Origin: Bradyrhizobium manausense
GTDB lineage: Bacteria; Pseudomonadota; Alphaproteobacteria; Rhizobiales; Xanthobacteraceae
Assembly (NCBI RefSeq): GCF_018131105.1
Contig: NZ_JAFCJI010000008.1
Coordinates: 25,737 to 89,736, forward strand
Direction: 5' to 3'
Length of the DNA: 64,000 bases
Part shown: positions 29,229 to 38,256 of the stretch, piece after piece
Layout: each line of letters begins with the position of its first letter
Numbering within the stretch: position 1 is the stretch's first letter
Position numbers and translations under genes: made by a program
The notes under the pieces: model-generated
Told to the model about the DNA's origin: nothing
The model's input: only the letters and a program-made list of their open reading frames with translations
Database searches by the model: none

Positions 29229-30056
29229 ATGCTGGACCGTCCCACCGAGCGTGCGCGCGACCATGGCTGGATCTTTGGCCTGCCGCCGGGCATCCGGAGC
29301 GAGCAATGGCCGCTCGATGCCGTCACCGGCTATCCGCTGATGCACGGCTTTACGCTTCTGCTGCCGGACGATTATCGCGTGCATGGCGAGGACATCGTCG
29401 CGGTCTCGTTCTTCGCGACCGCGCCCGATCACAATGACGGCGGCGCGCCCGATGATCCAGAAATCCGCGAGGCGGTGGCGGCGCGGCCCACGCATCCGCG
29501 CCTCTCGCGCATGACCGACATTCTCGATTACGAATATGCAGCGATACTTCTGACCAAGTCCGAATATGACGGCGCGTTCGCGACGCCGCCGGCGCCGCTC
29601 GCACTTGCGACCGCGGAACGACCGCGCTGGTTAGATGTCGGCGGCGCCAGGGCGTTTCACGAATCCGCGCCCGGCCATGCGAGGAAGCTCCTCCCGAGCA
29701 CGCCACTCGCCGATCTCGCCGAGACCCGTGCCATCGTGCTGGCGGCCCGCACCGATGACCCCAACGCCGGCAAGGGCCCGCAGGATACGCATGTGAAGCA
29801 CGGGGCACCGACCGGATATCAGCCCTATTACTACTATGTCGATGGTGTCGTGAGCCGCGACAATTTCCGCCTGCACGATTGGGGGAAGAACCATGCGCCC
29901 AACCACCTCGGCGGCACCATGCGGCCCTGCCAGGCCGTGCCCGAGATGAGCCCGTTCTACATCGAGTTCGAGGAATATTTCGGCGGCTACAATTTCGGCG
30001 GCGGCAACGCACAGCTCGACTTCAGGGACATGAAGTTCGACTGGGCATGCGGCTGA
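29229..30056 (+). CDS. Conserved hypothetical protein
   Basis: 275 residues from the ATG giving MLDRPTERARDHGWIFGLPP. No signal peptide or membrane helix. It is rich in Pro, Gly and aromatic residues, with HVKHGAPTGYQPYYYYVDGV and FEEYFGGYNFGGGNAQLDF as striking parts. I do not recognise a known domain. An upstream ATG at 29157 would add 24 residues but falls in the loop of a terminator-like hairpin. Its stop codon directly abuts the stop of the opposite gene (TGATCA), with no spacer. Confidence 0.7.
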   Translation: MLDRPTERARDHGWIFGLPPGIRSEQWPLDAVTGYPLMHGFTLLLPDDYRVHGEDIVAVSFFATAPDHNDGGAPDDPEIREAVAARPTHPRLSRMTDILDYEYAAILLTKSEYDGAFATPPAPLALATAERPRWLDVGGARAFHESAPGHARKLLPSTPLADLAETRAIVLAARTDDPNAGKGPQDTHVKHGAPTGYQPYYYYVDGVVSRDNFRLHDWGKNHAPNHLGGTMRPCQAVPEMSPFYIEFEEYFGGYNFGGGNAQLDFRDMKFDWACG

Positions 30057-31412
30057 TCACGTCCCGCGCTTTGGCCCCATCGCCTCGAACCCTGCCTTCT
30101 GCTCGTCGCTCAGATCCGCCTCGAAATCGTCGAGCGCATCAGTGACGCCGCCCACCGCCTGCAGCATCGTCTGGAGTCGCGTCTTCACGGCGGCGAGTCG
30201 GGCTTGCGGGGTCGCTTCCGCCTTCATCGGACAGGCGCTCAGCGTCTCCATGGTGCGCAGCGTGGTGCCCTGGAGCACATCGAGCCGGGCGCGTCCGGTG
30301 TCGTCGAGCTTGAGCGTGCTGGCAATGTCGTCAGCGGGCCATTGCTGCTGCACAAGCTGCTCATACTTGCGCTGGGCCTGCACATCGTAGCGAGGATCGT
30401 AGTTGGGATCGCAGGCTGCTGCCGCCTGCGGGTTCTTGTGCTGGGCCGAAGCAAGCGCGGCCTGGCGCTCCGTCGCCAGCGCATCGAGTTTTGCTTTCTG
30501 GCCGTCATCGAGGAGGTCGACGAATTTGTTCAGCGGCTGCGCCAGCGCATCTGTTGCCTTGATCATGGCATCGAGGCGGGCCTGCATCACACCGAGGCGT
30601 TCCATCGCCGTTGTGGGCGCCTGTGTCGGGCACGAGGCACGAATGCTATCGCGCGCCGAGGTCCAGGCGGCAACGAAATCGTCGAGCGCCGTTCGCTGCA
30701 TCTCGTTCGGCTGCACCGCGGCGGCGATCCGGTCGACAGGCAAGCCGCCGGTGTCACTGGCATCGCAGACATTCTCCACTGAGGGGATTTTTCGCGCGCG
30801 CCTTCCTTGCGGCGCGGTGTAGGCGGCAAGCTCGGGGGCCGCATAGGGTGCGAAGATCGCGGCATAGATATCGCCATAGCCATAGAGCGAGAGGCTGGTC
30901 GTATCGCCAAAGATGATTGCGGTGGTGAGATCGTCCTGCGCGAACGGCCAGAACACGGGCCCGACCCAGCCATAGCTGCCGTCGGGATGACGCCACCACC
31001 CCTGCGGACGGCGGCCGCCATGCCAACCCGACAGGGCCGCTCCTGCGGTCAGGGCGGCCCGCAGGACGGCGGGATTGGCGGGCTGACGGTGCTCAGTGCC
31101 GCGCGGATCCTGCGACCTCAACGCGGCGTCGCGAGTGCGGCGGCCGCGCACGCCCATGCGCGCGTGGCGCAGGCGCGACATGCCGATGATATGACCGACG
31201 GCGAAACGCGCGACACCGAGCGGGCCACCGCGCAGTCCGAACTGCGCCTCCGCCCTGTTGGGCAGCAGCACTGCCAAGACCACAAGGGTTGCGCCAACGA
31301 GCGCCAGTCCCAAGCGCGATCTCGACAAGACCGTTGACCTGACCACCGAGCCGACCCCTGAGCTGACCACTTCCTGGCCCTCCTCCAGCGCCAAGCGCGC
31401 ATCGCGTCGCAT
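30057..31412 (-). CDS. LTXXQ-motif (Spy/CpxP-like) family protein
   Basis: 451 residues: a short Arg-rich N-terminus, a hydrophobic export segment at about 30-55, a Trp/Gly/Tyr-rich middle (GWWRHPDGSYGWVGPVFWPF) and two repeats of a helical region. The repeats resemble Spy/CpxP: IAAAVQPNEMQRTALDDF with later LDDGQKAKLDAL, and IASTLKLDDTGRARLDVL with later LSDEQKAGFEAM. Family members are periplasmic chaperone-like stress proteins. A TTG start 8 codons earlier is possible. Confidence 0.8.
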   Translation of the reverse strand: MRRDARLALEEGQEVVSSGVGSVVRSTVLSRSRLGLALVGATLVVLAVLLPNRAEAQFGLRGGPLGVARFAVGHIIGMSRLRHARMGVRGRRTRDAALRSQDPRGTEHRQPANPAVLRAALTAGAALSGWHGGRRPQGWWRHPDGSYGWVGPVFWPFAQDDLTTAIIFGDTTSLSLYGYGDIYAAIFAPYAAPELAAYTAPQGRRARKIPSVENVCDASDTGGLPVDRIAAAVQPNEMQRTALDDFVAAWTSARDSIRASCPTQAPTTAMERLGVMQARLDAMIKATDALAQPLNKFVDLLDDGQKAKLDALATERQAALASAQHKNPQAAAACDPNYDPRYDVQAQRKYEQLVQQQWPADDIASTLKLDDTGRARLDVLQGTTLRTMETLSACPMKAEATPQARLAAVKTRLQTMLQAVGGVTDALDDFEADLSDEQKAGFEAMGPKRGT

Positions 31413-31511
31413 GGAGACGACTCGCCCGGGAACCAATTGTTCCGCAGCGAGACGGGCAAAGCGTCGCAGAGAGGTGAGGCATCATCGCGGCGAGTGCCAC
31501 GATCTGTAGCC

Positions 31512-32618
31512 TCACTGCGCCTTTTGCGGCACCAGAACGGTCTGGCCGGGATAGATCAGATTCGGATTGCGGATCTTTTCGCGGTTGGCGTTGAAGATCA
31601 CCGCGTAGCGGGCGCCGTCGCCGTAGGCGAGACGGCTCAGGGCCCAGAGGCTATCGCCGCGGGACACGACCCGGCTGCCACCGGCCTCTGCCGTCGCAGT
31701 GCTGAGGGCCTCTGCGGGCGAGGCCGATGCGACCGTCGCGGCCGGCACCCTCGCCATGGACTTGGGTTTGGGCGTCCCCATCAACCGGGGCCGAGCCGCT
31801 GATCGCTCCGACGTCGCGGCGAGACGCGGCGACGGCAGGGAAGCGACGACGTCCGATTTGTCGTCGGGCTTTGCGTCAGGCTTCGCTGCCGCAGTGACGC
31901 GCGCCGGTGGCGGCGCGACCTCGGCAATCTTCACCGGCATGGTCCGGCTGGACTGCGTGACGGTGCCGTCGGGCGCCCTGGCGCGCAGCGCCAGTTCATA
32001 GCTGCCGGCAGGAAGCTTCGGCGGGGTCATCACGAACTGGCCCGACGCATCGGCGACGACGCTGTCGAGCGGCTGGCCGTCGCGCAGCAGCTCGACCTTG
32101 GCGCCCGGCGCCGCCTGACCCGCGATCACGGCCGCCTCGCCATGATCGTCAACGCGGGCGACGTCGAAACGCGGACCAGTGTCCGCAACTGAAGGCTGCG
32201 GCTTGGCCGGCGCGACATCAGCCAGCGCCGCGACCTGCTCCTGGGTCTCGGCGAGCGCCCCCACCTTCGCGGTGCCGGCCGGTGCCGGCGAGACAGCCGC
32301 AGGCGGCGGTGCAGCCGCGGCGAGCTTCTGGTCCTCGGTCTTCTGTTCCGTCCTGGATTCTGTTCCGGCCTCAGCCTTGGCCTTTGTCTTGGCGTCTGTC
32401 TTGGCCTCACCCTTGGGTTCGACCTTGGCTTCGACGTTAGCCTGGGCTGTGGGTTGGACCTTCACCTCAGGCTTGCTCTCGGGCTTCGCGACCGCGGCGA
32501 CCTCGGTGCTCGACCCGCCAGGCAGCATACGGCGAAGCTCGGTCGGACCGATCACCATCACGGTGCCGGCCACCGCCAGCAGACAGAATGCAATGAAGGC
32601 CTTGGATGCGGTGATCAT
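31512..32618 (-). CDS. LysM-domain envelope protein
   Basis: 368 residues: an N-terminal membrane anchor (about 6-25), a long Lys/Glu/Ala/Pro-rich low-complexity stretch (about 40-130), an Ig-like domain (APGAKVELLRDGQPLDSVVAD, about 165-230), a second disordered part and a C-terminal LysM (VVSRGDSLWALSRLAYGDG to YPGQTVLVPQKAQ). LysM binds peptidoglycan, so the protein should span from the inner membrane to the wall. This anchor-linker-Ig-LysM layout is common in rhizobia. Confidence 0.9.
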   Translation of the reverse strand: MITASKAFIAFCLLAVAGTVMVIGPTELRRMLPGGSSTEVAAVAKPESKPEVKVQPTAQANVEAKVEPKGEAKTDAKTKAKAEAGTESRTEQKTEDQKLAAAAPPPAAVSPAPAGTAKVGALAETQEQVAALADVAPAKPQPSVADTGPRFDVARVDDHGEAAVIAGQAAPGAKVELLRDGQPLDSVVADASGQFVMTPPKLPAGSYELALRARAPDGTVTQSSRTMPVKIAEVAPPPARVTAAAKPDAKPDDKSDVVASLPSPRLAATSERSAARPRLMGTPKPKSMARVPAATVASASPAEALSTATAEAGGSRVVSRGDSLWALSRLAYGDGARYAVIFNANREKIRNPNLIYPGQTVLVPQKAQ

Positions 32619-32799
32619 CAGTCCTCAAACCAAATTCCTGGGTCGCAAATCGACCCCGGCAAATTGCGCCGTTTTGGCTGCGGCAGCAAGACGGTCGAAG
32701 GGATGAACCCGGCCGGCCCTATCCGCGTCAAATGAGCGAAGCCGCCTCGCGACCAGTCCCGAAGCCCGTTCCTGGCGGCCATTTTTTAGGAATTTCACC

Positions 32800-33492
32800 A
32801 TGACTGCATTTCGCCGCACCGCGCCATGGCTGGCGCTTGCCCTGACGCTCGCCGCCTCCCCCGCGCTTGCCACCTCCGGTCCGGCGCCGGGGTTCGTCCT
32901 CACCGACAATGCCGATCTCGCCTTCACCTCGCCCGACGGCGCCACCAAGCTCGAGCAATACATGAAGGATGCCGGCGACTGGGACGTCAAATGGCAGGTC
33001 TGGGCGCGGCGCGGCGATCAGATGACCGAACTGAAGCCGGAGCAGGGCTATGGCGCCGGCTTCCGCTTCACCAGCGACTCGCAATGGCTGGTGCGGATGC
33101 AGAAGACCGGCTCGGGCGAGCAGGATCTGTTTCTTTACCATGTCGAGAACGGCGCCTTCGTCAACGCCACAAGGAAGTCGCTCAGCGATCTTGCCTGGGC
33201 CTATTTTCACAGCCGGCCCGACACCGGGAATATGAAGCTCGACTACCACATCTCGGCCAATCTCATGAAAGGCACCGAGGATGCTTATCGCTGGCTCAAG
33301 GTCGACTGGCCCAACAACCGCTACCTCTTGATCTCGCTGTCGGGCGAAATGGACAAGCATCCGAAGAACGTCGCCGTGAAGGGATTAGCGGACTGGAAAT
33401 GCCGATACGATCTCAAGACCGGCAAATTCGACGTGCCGCCGATGTTCGCCAAGAGCAACGCGGAGGCGCTGAACTGGGAGATCAAGCGATGA
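32800..33492 (+). CDS. Secreted conserved hypothetical protein
   Basis: 230 residues with a signal peptide (MTAFRRTAPWLALALTLAAS, cut near ALA-TSG). The mature part is Trp/Asp-rich, without Cys except one near the end, and repeats YRWLKVDWPNNRYLLISLSG-like beta segments. No known domain recognised. Alone on its strand, divergent from the LysM gene. Confidence 0.8.
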   Translation: MTAFRRTAPWLALALTLAASPALATSGPAPGFVLTDNADLAFTSPDGATKLEQYMKDAGDWDVKWQVWARRGDQMTELKPEQGYGAGFRFTSDSQWLVRMQKTGSGEQDLFLYHVENGAFVNATRKSLSDLAWAYFHSRPDTGNMKLDYHISANLMKGTEDAYRWLKVDWPNNRYLLISLSGEMDKHPKNVAVKGLADWKCRYDLKTGKFDVPPMFAKSNAEALNWEIKR

Positions 33493-33620
33493 GGCCGCGA
33501 TGGTCACTTGTGCGACGGGAACCAACTCGCTGATTCCGCTTCGATTCATATTTCCCTAACCCTGACTGGTAACCGGGTCTTTTCGGTTTTGCTGCACCTT
33601 GCATCCCACGGGAGGACTGG

Positions 33621-36284
33621 ATGGGTGCATCAATCCGATGGACTGCGCGACTGCGCGCGCTGCTTCGCCAGTGGCGGGGCGCGCCGCTGACGTGGCTGAT
33701 CGTCGGCGGCTTCGTGCTGATGGCGGCGATGGCCATCGGCACCGGACTGACCGTCGACCGCTTCCGCCAGAACGCGATCGAGAGCGGTCGCGACAGCCTG
33801 GAGAGCTCCGTCCGTCTGCTCGCCCGCCATTTCGACCGCGAGTTCGAGGACTTTGCAGTGCTCCAGAAGAGCATCATCGCGGAGCTCGAAAGCCACGGCA
33901 TCGATTCCCCCGACGTGTTTCGCAGCGAGATGGGCACCCTCGCCGTGCACGAGGTGCTGCGCACCAAGGCCAGCGGCTGGTCCGATGTCGCCGGCGCCAA
34001 TGTGTTCGATGCCAACGGCGTGCTGATCAACTCGTCGAAGCGCTGGCCCGTTGCCGACATCTCGGTGTCCGATCGCGGCTATTTCATTAGGCTCAAGAAC
34101 GATCCGGCCTCGCAGGAAGAGGTCGAGGTCGTGCCCGGCCGGTTCGGCACTGGTCCGGCAATCGTGTTCGCCCGGCGCGTCTCCGGACCACGTGGCGAGT
34201 TCCTCGGCCTGGTGTCGCGGGCGATTACGCCGGAGCAACTCGAATCCTTCTTCGCCTCGACCGGCCTCGGCGAGGAATCCTCGATCGCGATGCACCACCA
34301 GAACGGCCAGTTGCTCGCGCGCGTTCCGCATGTCGACGACATGATCGGGCAGAACTATCGCACCGGCTCGCCGGAGCAGATGGCCGTGTTCGAGCGCACG
34401 TTCGTCACCACGCAACTTGCCAGCCCGATCGACGGCAAGGACCGCATCGTCGCCTCGCGCATGCTGACCGGCGAGCCGCTGGTCGTGGTCGCCACCAAAT
34501 CGCTGGACGCAACGCTCGCGACCTGGCGCACCCAGACCAAATTCTTCGTCACCGTCGCCGTGCTGTCGATCGGCCTGCTCGTGCTCACGCTGTTCCTGAT
34601 CTTCCGCCAGGTGACGCATCGCGTCTCGCTGGAGAAGCAGCGGCTCGACACCGCGATGAACACGATGACGCAGGGCCTCCTGATGTTCGACCAGGACGAA
34701 CGGCTCATCGTCTGCAATCGCCGCTACATCGACATGTACGGGCTCTCGACCGCGGTGGTGAAGCCCGGCGCCTATTTCCGCGACGTGATCCAGCATCGGG
34801 CCGACACCGGCTCGTTCGACGGCGACGTCGATTCCTATTGCGATGACATTCTGGACAGCGTCGGGCAGATCCAGAGCACCGTCGTCGAGACCTCCGACGG
34901 CCGCCTGATCGAGATCAAGAACCAGCCCGCCGCGGCCGGCGGCTGGCTCGCCACCCATAACGACGTCACCGCGCGCATCCGCGCCGACGAGCGCATCGCC
35001 CATATGGCGCATTACGACGCGCTGACCGACCTGCCCAACCGCGTGCTGATGCGCGGCCATCTGGAACGCCGCGTCACGGAGCTTGCCCAGGGCAAGCCGT
35101 TTGCGATCCTCTATATCGACGTCGACGAGTTCAAGGGCGTCAACGATTCGCTCGGCCACGAGGTCGGCGACGAATTGCTGCGCCAGGTCGCAAGCCGCCT
35201 GCGCGCCTGCGTCAGCGGCAACGACCTGGTGGCGCGGCTCGGCGGCGACGAGTTCGCGATCGTCAAGGCCGGGACCTGCGACCAGGCCGAGCTGTCTGCG
35301 CTGGCCGAACGGATCCTGACATCGCTGCGCATGCCGGTCGATTGCAAGGGCCAGGAAATCACGAGCGATGCCAGCATCGGCATCGCGATCGCGCCCGACC
35401 ACGGCGACAATCTCGAAGACCTGCTCAAGCGCGCCGATCTCGCGATGTACGCGGCGAAGTCGGAGGGCCGCGGCACCTTCCGCATCTTCGTGCCGGAATA
35501 CGACGCCAAGGCGCGGCAGCGCCGCCAGCTCGAGCTCGATTTGCGGCAGGCGCTGGTGCGCGGCGAGTTCGAAGTGCATTACCAGCCGCTGGTCGATCTC
35601 TCCGCCAATATCGTCAACGGCTGCGAGGCGCTGCTCAGGTGGCGCCATCCGGAACGCGGCATGGTCTCGCCCGCGGACTTCATTCCGGTTGCCGAGGACA
35701 CCGGCCTGATCGGCGAGATCGGCGAATGGGTGCTGAAGCAGGCCTGCACCGAAGCAGCTTCCTGGCCCGGCGACATCCACATCGCGGTCAACGTTTCACC
35801 GGTGCAGTTCCGGTCCAAGACGCTGGCATTGAAGGTAGCCTCTGCGCTCGCCGAATCGGGCCTCGCGCCGGGGCGGCTCGAGCTCGAGATCACCGAAACC
35901 GTGCTGATCCGCGACGACGAAGAGGCGCTGACGATCCTCCAGCAGCTGCGCGAGCTCGGCGTGCGCATCGCGCTCGACGATTTCGGCACCGGCTATTCAT
36001 CGCTGAGCTATCTGCATCGCTTCCCGTTCGACAAGATCAAGATCGACCGCAGCTTCATCAGCGACATCGGCCAATCCGAGGATTCCTCCCCGATCGTCCA
36101 GGCCGTGGTGCACATGGCCGCCGCCCGCCACATGGCGACGACCGCCGAAGGCGTCGAGACCGAAGCCCAGCGCGAAGTGCTGCGCCAGCTCGGATGCAGC
36201 CAGATGCAAGGCTGGCTGTTCAGCCCGGCGGTGCCGGCGGCAAAGCTGAAGCAATTGCTGTCGAGGCAGGCGGCCGCGGCTTAG
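33621..36284 (+). CDS. Membrane-bound GGDEF-EAL protein with PAS domain
   Basis: 887 residues: membrane helix about 25-47, periplasmic Cache-type sensor about 50-300, second helix about 310-332, a PAS-like domain (MTQGLLMFDQDERLIVCNRR) about 345-450, GGDEF with an intact GGDEF at 541-545, and EAL with EALLRW at 669-674 and FGTGYSSLSYL later. It can in principle make and break c-di-GMP. The inhibitory RxxD site before GGDEF reads SGND, so product inhibition is probably absent. The start ATG follows GGGAGGACT. Confidence 0.94.
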   Translation: MGASIRWTARLRALLRQWRGAPLTWLIVGGFVLMAAMAIGTGLTVDRFRQNAIESGRDSLESSVRLLARHFDREFEDFAVLQKSIIAELESHGIDSPDVFRSEMGTLAVHEVLRTKASGWSDVAGANVFDANGVLINSSKRWPVADISVSDRGYFIRLKNDPASQEEVEVVPGRFGTGPAIVFARRVSGPRGEFLGLVSRAITPEQLESFFASTGLGEESSIAMHHQNGQLLARVPHVDDMIGQNYRTGSPEQMAVFERTFVTTQLASPIDGKDRIVASRMLTGEPLVVVATKSLDATLATWRTQTKFFVTVAVLSIGLLVLTLFLIFRQVTHRVSLEKQRLDTAMNTMTQGLLMFDQDERLIVCNRRYIDMYGLSTAVVKPGAYFRDVIQHRADTGSFDGDVDSYCDDILDSVGQIQSTVVETSDGRLIEIKNQPAAAGGWLATHNDVTARIRADERIAHMAHYDALTDLPNRVLMRGHLERRVTELAQGKPFAILYIDVDEFKGVNDSLGHEVGDELLRQVASRLRACVSGNDLVARLGGDEFAIVKAGTCDQAELSALAERILTSLRMPVDCKGQEITSDASIGIAIAPDHGDNLEDLLKRADLAMYAAKSEGRGTFRIFVPEYDAKARQRRQLELDLRQALVRGEFEVHYQPLVDLSANIVNGCEALLRWRHPERGMVSPADFIPVAEDTGLIGEIGEWVLKQACTEAASWPGDIHIAVNVSPVQFRSKTLALKVASALAESGLAPGRLELEITETVLIRDDEEALTILQQLRELGVRIALDDFGTGYSSLSYLHRFPFDKIKIDRSFISDIGQSEDSSPIVQAVVHMAAARHMATTAEGVETEAQREVLRQLGCSQMQGWLFSPAVPAAKLKQLLSRQAAAA

Positions 36285-36542
36285 GCGTGTGCGCCCGCGG
36301 ATCGCGGCGACGACGCTGCGCCCGTGTTCGACCGAGCCGCCCGGCGAGTTGAGGATGAGAACGAGCCGGCGCGGGTCCGTCTTGTAACGGATTGACGCTT
36401 GCCGAACGCCATTTTCGGTAACTCCCGACATGCAGATCGGCCGCAATCTAGGGGCGTCCCCCATAAGATTAGCGCTAAGCCGCACCGGCAAATTCTCATG
36501 ATCTGGAGCGATCATCCCGTCCGGGAAAATAGGATCGAACAC
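36285..36542 (-). pseudogene. Remnant of a ClpP-like/COG3904-type serine protease gene
   Basis: Read on the minus strand, this gives MSGVTENGVRQASIRYKTDP followed by RRLVLILNSPGGSVEHGRSV and AAIRGR. The LNSPGGSV stretch is the oxyanion-loop signature of ClpP/SppA-fold proteins. The match stops at about 36290, where the preceding gene ends, so the catalytic Ser and His regions are missing. Most likely a truncated leftover. Confidence 0.5.
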
Positions 36543-36621
36543 TGCAGCTTGCGGTTATTGCTCCGCTGAGACGACCGGAACTCCCGGCGGCGGGCATCAC
36601 CCGGCATTGCATCACGCACGT

Positions 36622-36642
36622 CGCAGACGCCTTGCGTCTGCG
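36622..36642. other. Hairpin upstream of a small secreted protein gene
   Basis: Perfect 9-base arms CGCAGACGC / GCGTCTGCG with a 3-base loop, 36 bases before the next start. Confidence 0.35.
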
Positions 36643-36677
36643 CGGGCGTATGCGTGCGAATGATCCAACGAGGCGAC

Positions 36678-37037
36678 ATGGCGATCGCGTATCTCCGGAT
36701 GATCCCTCTCGTGGCGGTTGTCGCCCTGACCGGCATGCCCGCGGACGCCCGTGACGATGGCCGCTTCGCGAACTCGCCCCTCAAAGGCTGGTTCGAGAGC
36801 CTGCGCAGCAAGGGTGGCGGCCCCTGCTGCGCGGATGCCGACGGCACGGCGCTCGATGACGTCGATTGGGAGACGCGCGGCGGGCATTACCGCGTGAGGA
36901 TCCAGAGCGAATGGATCGACGTGCCCGATGACACCGTGATCACCGAGCCGAACCGCGTCGGCCGCACCATCGTCTGGCCTTATTATGTCGGCGGCCGCAC
37001 CATGATCCGCTGCTTCATGCCGGGCAGCATGACGTGA
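36678..37037 (+). CDS. Small secreted conserved hypothetical protein
   Basis: 119 residues with a signal peptide (MAIAYLRMIPLVAVVALTGM, cut near ADA-RDD). The mature part has a Cys pair in GGGPCCADADG, then WIDVPDDTVITEPNRVG and a single Cys near the end in IRCFMPGSMT, so a disulfide is possible. The pattern recurs in small exported proteins of Bradyrhizobium-type genomes but no function is known. ATG after ACGAGG. Confidence 0.75.
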   Translation: MAIAYLRMIPLVAVVALTGMPADARDDGRFANSPLKGWFESLRSKGGGPCCADADGTALDDVDWETRGGHYRVRIQSEWIDVPDDTVITEPNRVGRTIVWPYYVGGRTMIRCFMPGSMT

Positions 37038-37054
37038 GCGTTCGAGAAAGATGA

Positions 37055-37240
37055 TCAGGGCTCACCGGTATCGCCGACCAGGCCGCGAAGCTGCTCGATA
37101 TCGATAATTGAGCCTTCGAACGTCGAGACGACCGGCTCCAGCGATGCATCGTCGTTCAAAAACTTCTCGACGGTGCTCAGCACATCCGAGGCGCTACGCG
37201 CGACGACCATCAACGATCCGACTTTCACGAGGAAGGGCAA
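37055..37240 (-). CDS. Possible small protein (61 residues)
   Basis: The frame reads MPFLVKVGSLMVVARSASDV and then LSTVEKFLNDDASLEP, ending in GDTGEP; it has normal coding composition and an apparent amphipathic helix. GGAG lies six bases before a TTG start. No family recognised. Confidence 0.4.
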   Translation of the reverse strand: MPFLVKVGSLMVVARSASDVLSTVEKFLNDDASLEPVVSTFEGSIIDIEQLRGLVGDTGEP

Positions 37241-37515
37241 GTGCTACTCCGGCGTCTTGAAGCCTGGCGAGCACAGACATTCGCTGACGTGCGAACTGGT
37301 TTTCAGGGGTCTGCACTGTCTCAGCAATCGTCGCTTCTGCATTCGGAGTTTCCCAGACTCCTGCCCGCGTCAACTATAGCCAGCGTCAAACCTCAATCAA
37401 CCCATTGTTTTTAAAAGAGTATCTTACTCATAAGCCCGTTTTCAGGCCTCTTGGGGAACTTTAGCCGAATGAGTAAGTTGAGTAATCTACTCACCCGCTA
37501 TGGCGAGAAAGGGCT
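37241..37515. other. AT-richer intergenic stretch without a clear gene
   Basis: Bases about 37380-37500 are clearly lower in GC than the neighbours (e.g. TTTTTAAAAGAGTATCTTAC). It probably holds the promoter of the small DNA-binding protein gene that follows and may mark an old insertion point. Confidence 0.4.
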
Positions 37516-37761
37516 ATGCAGGATCTTCGCGGAGAACGTCTTCAAATCATGCTCACCCCGGACGAGCTTTCGCTCGTCGATGATTTCAGATTCAGGCGCC
37601 GCATGCCGACCCGGGCGGCGGCAATTCGGGAATTGCTGAGATTGGGATTAGCCACCACGCCCGTCCAGGCCGACGGAAGCCGCTCCAGCCATTACGGCCT
37701 GTTCGATCGCGGGCCGGATGGGCACAAGCCCCGTGGCGATGGCAATCAGGAGTCGGGCTAG
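37516..37761 (+). CDS. Small ribbon-helix-helix-like protein
   Basis: 81 residues; the first 50 (RLQIMLTPDELSLVDDFRFR then MPTRAAAIRELLRLGL) fit the beta-strand-helix-helix of CopG/Arc-type DNA-binding proteins, followed by a polar tail. ATG after GAGAAAGGG. No toxin gene pairs with it, so it may be a lone regulator. Confidence 0.65.
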   Translation: MQDLRGERLQIMLTPDELSLVDDFRFRRRMPTRAAAIRELLRLGLATTPVQADGSRSSHYGLFDRGPDGHKPRGDGNQESG

Positions 37762-37872
37762 CCGAAACAGATATGGATGCTCGTTCAGCGTCCGCTCAGA
37801 CTGGTGCCGATACATCAGTATCGATCTTTTTTCGCACCTTGTATTCGCGCGGCGTTCCCATATCTCACCGGC

Positions 37873-38133
37873 ATGATGAAGCTCACACGCGTTCAGGACC
37901 AGGCCATTCAGGCGCTCATGGCCGGCATCGTCGGTGCCGAGACATTCGATCATGCCTTCGCGGGCATCCGCTTCGATGAAATCGAGGGCACGATGCTCTA
38001 TGCCTTCGCCAGGAACGAAGATGTCGCGTCCGACATCGAGGACAGCTACTCGCCTCTCATCGCCGCCGTCGCCTCGCGGGTGCTCAACAAGCAGGTCGAC
38101 GTCGTCGTCGTGATGCCCAAGGTCTTGCAATAA
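37873..38133 (+). CDS. Hypothetical protein
   Basis: 86 residues from MMKLTRVQDQAIQALMAGIV; mixed alpha/beta, with SPLIAAVASRVLNKQVDVVVV near the end. No known domain recognised. A longer start 32 codons up is possible but its composition is unlike protein. Confidence 0.55.
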   Translation: MMKLTRVQDQAIQALMAGIVGAETFDHAFAGIRFDEIEGTMLYAFARNEDVASDIEDSYSPLIAAVASRVLNKQVDVVVVMPKVLQ

Positions 38134-38256
38134 CGTCCTGCAATAAGCTTCCGGATTAGCGTCTTGACGCAACCCACCGGCCTGCATGGGCCGGGCGTGA
38201 CCTTGCGATCAAACCACGTTACCCTCTTGAGACAAGAACAAGAGGAAACGCCAATC

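Noticed and set aside
33630..35780. 716-codon open frame opposite the GGDEF-EAL gene
   Set aside because: Shadow frame; the plus-strand domains are complete.
37516..38133. Toxin-antitoxin pair
   Set aside because: The first protein looks like a ribbon-helix-helix protein, but the next has no toxin features and the genes are not overlapping.
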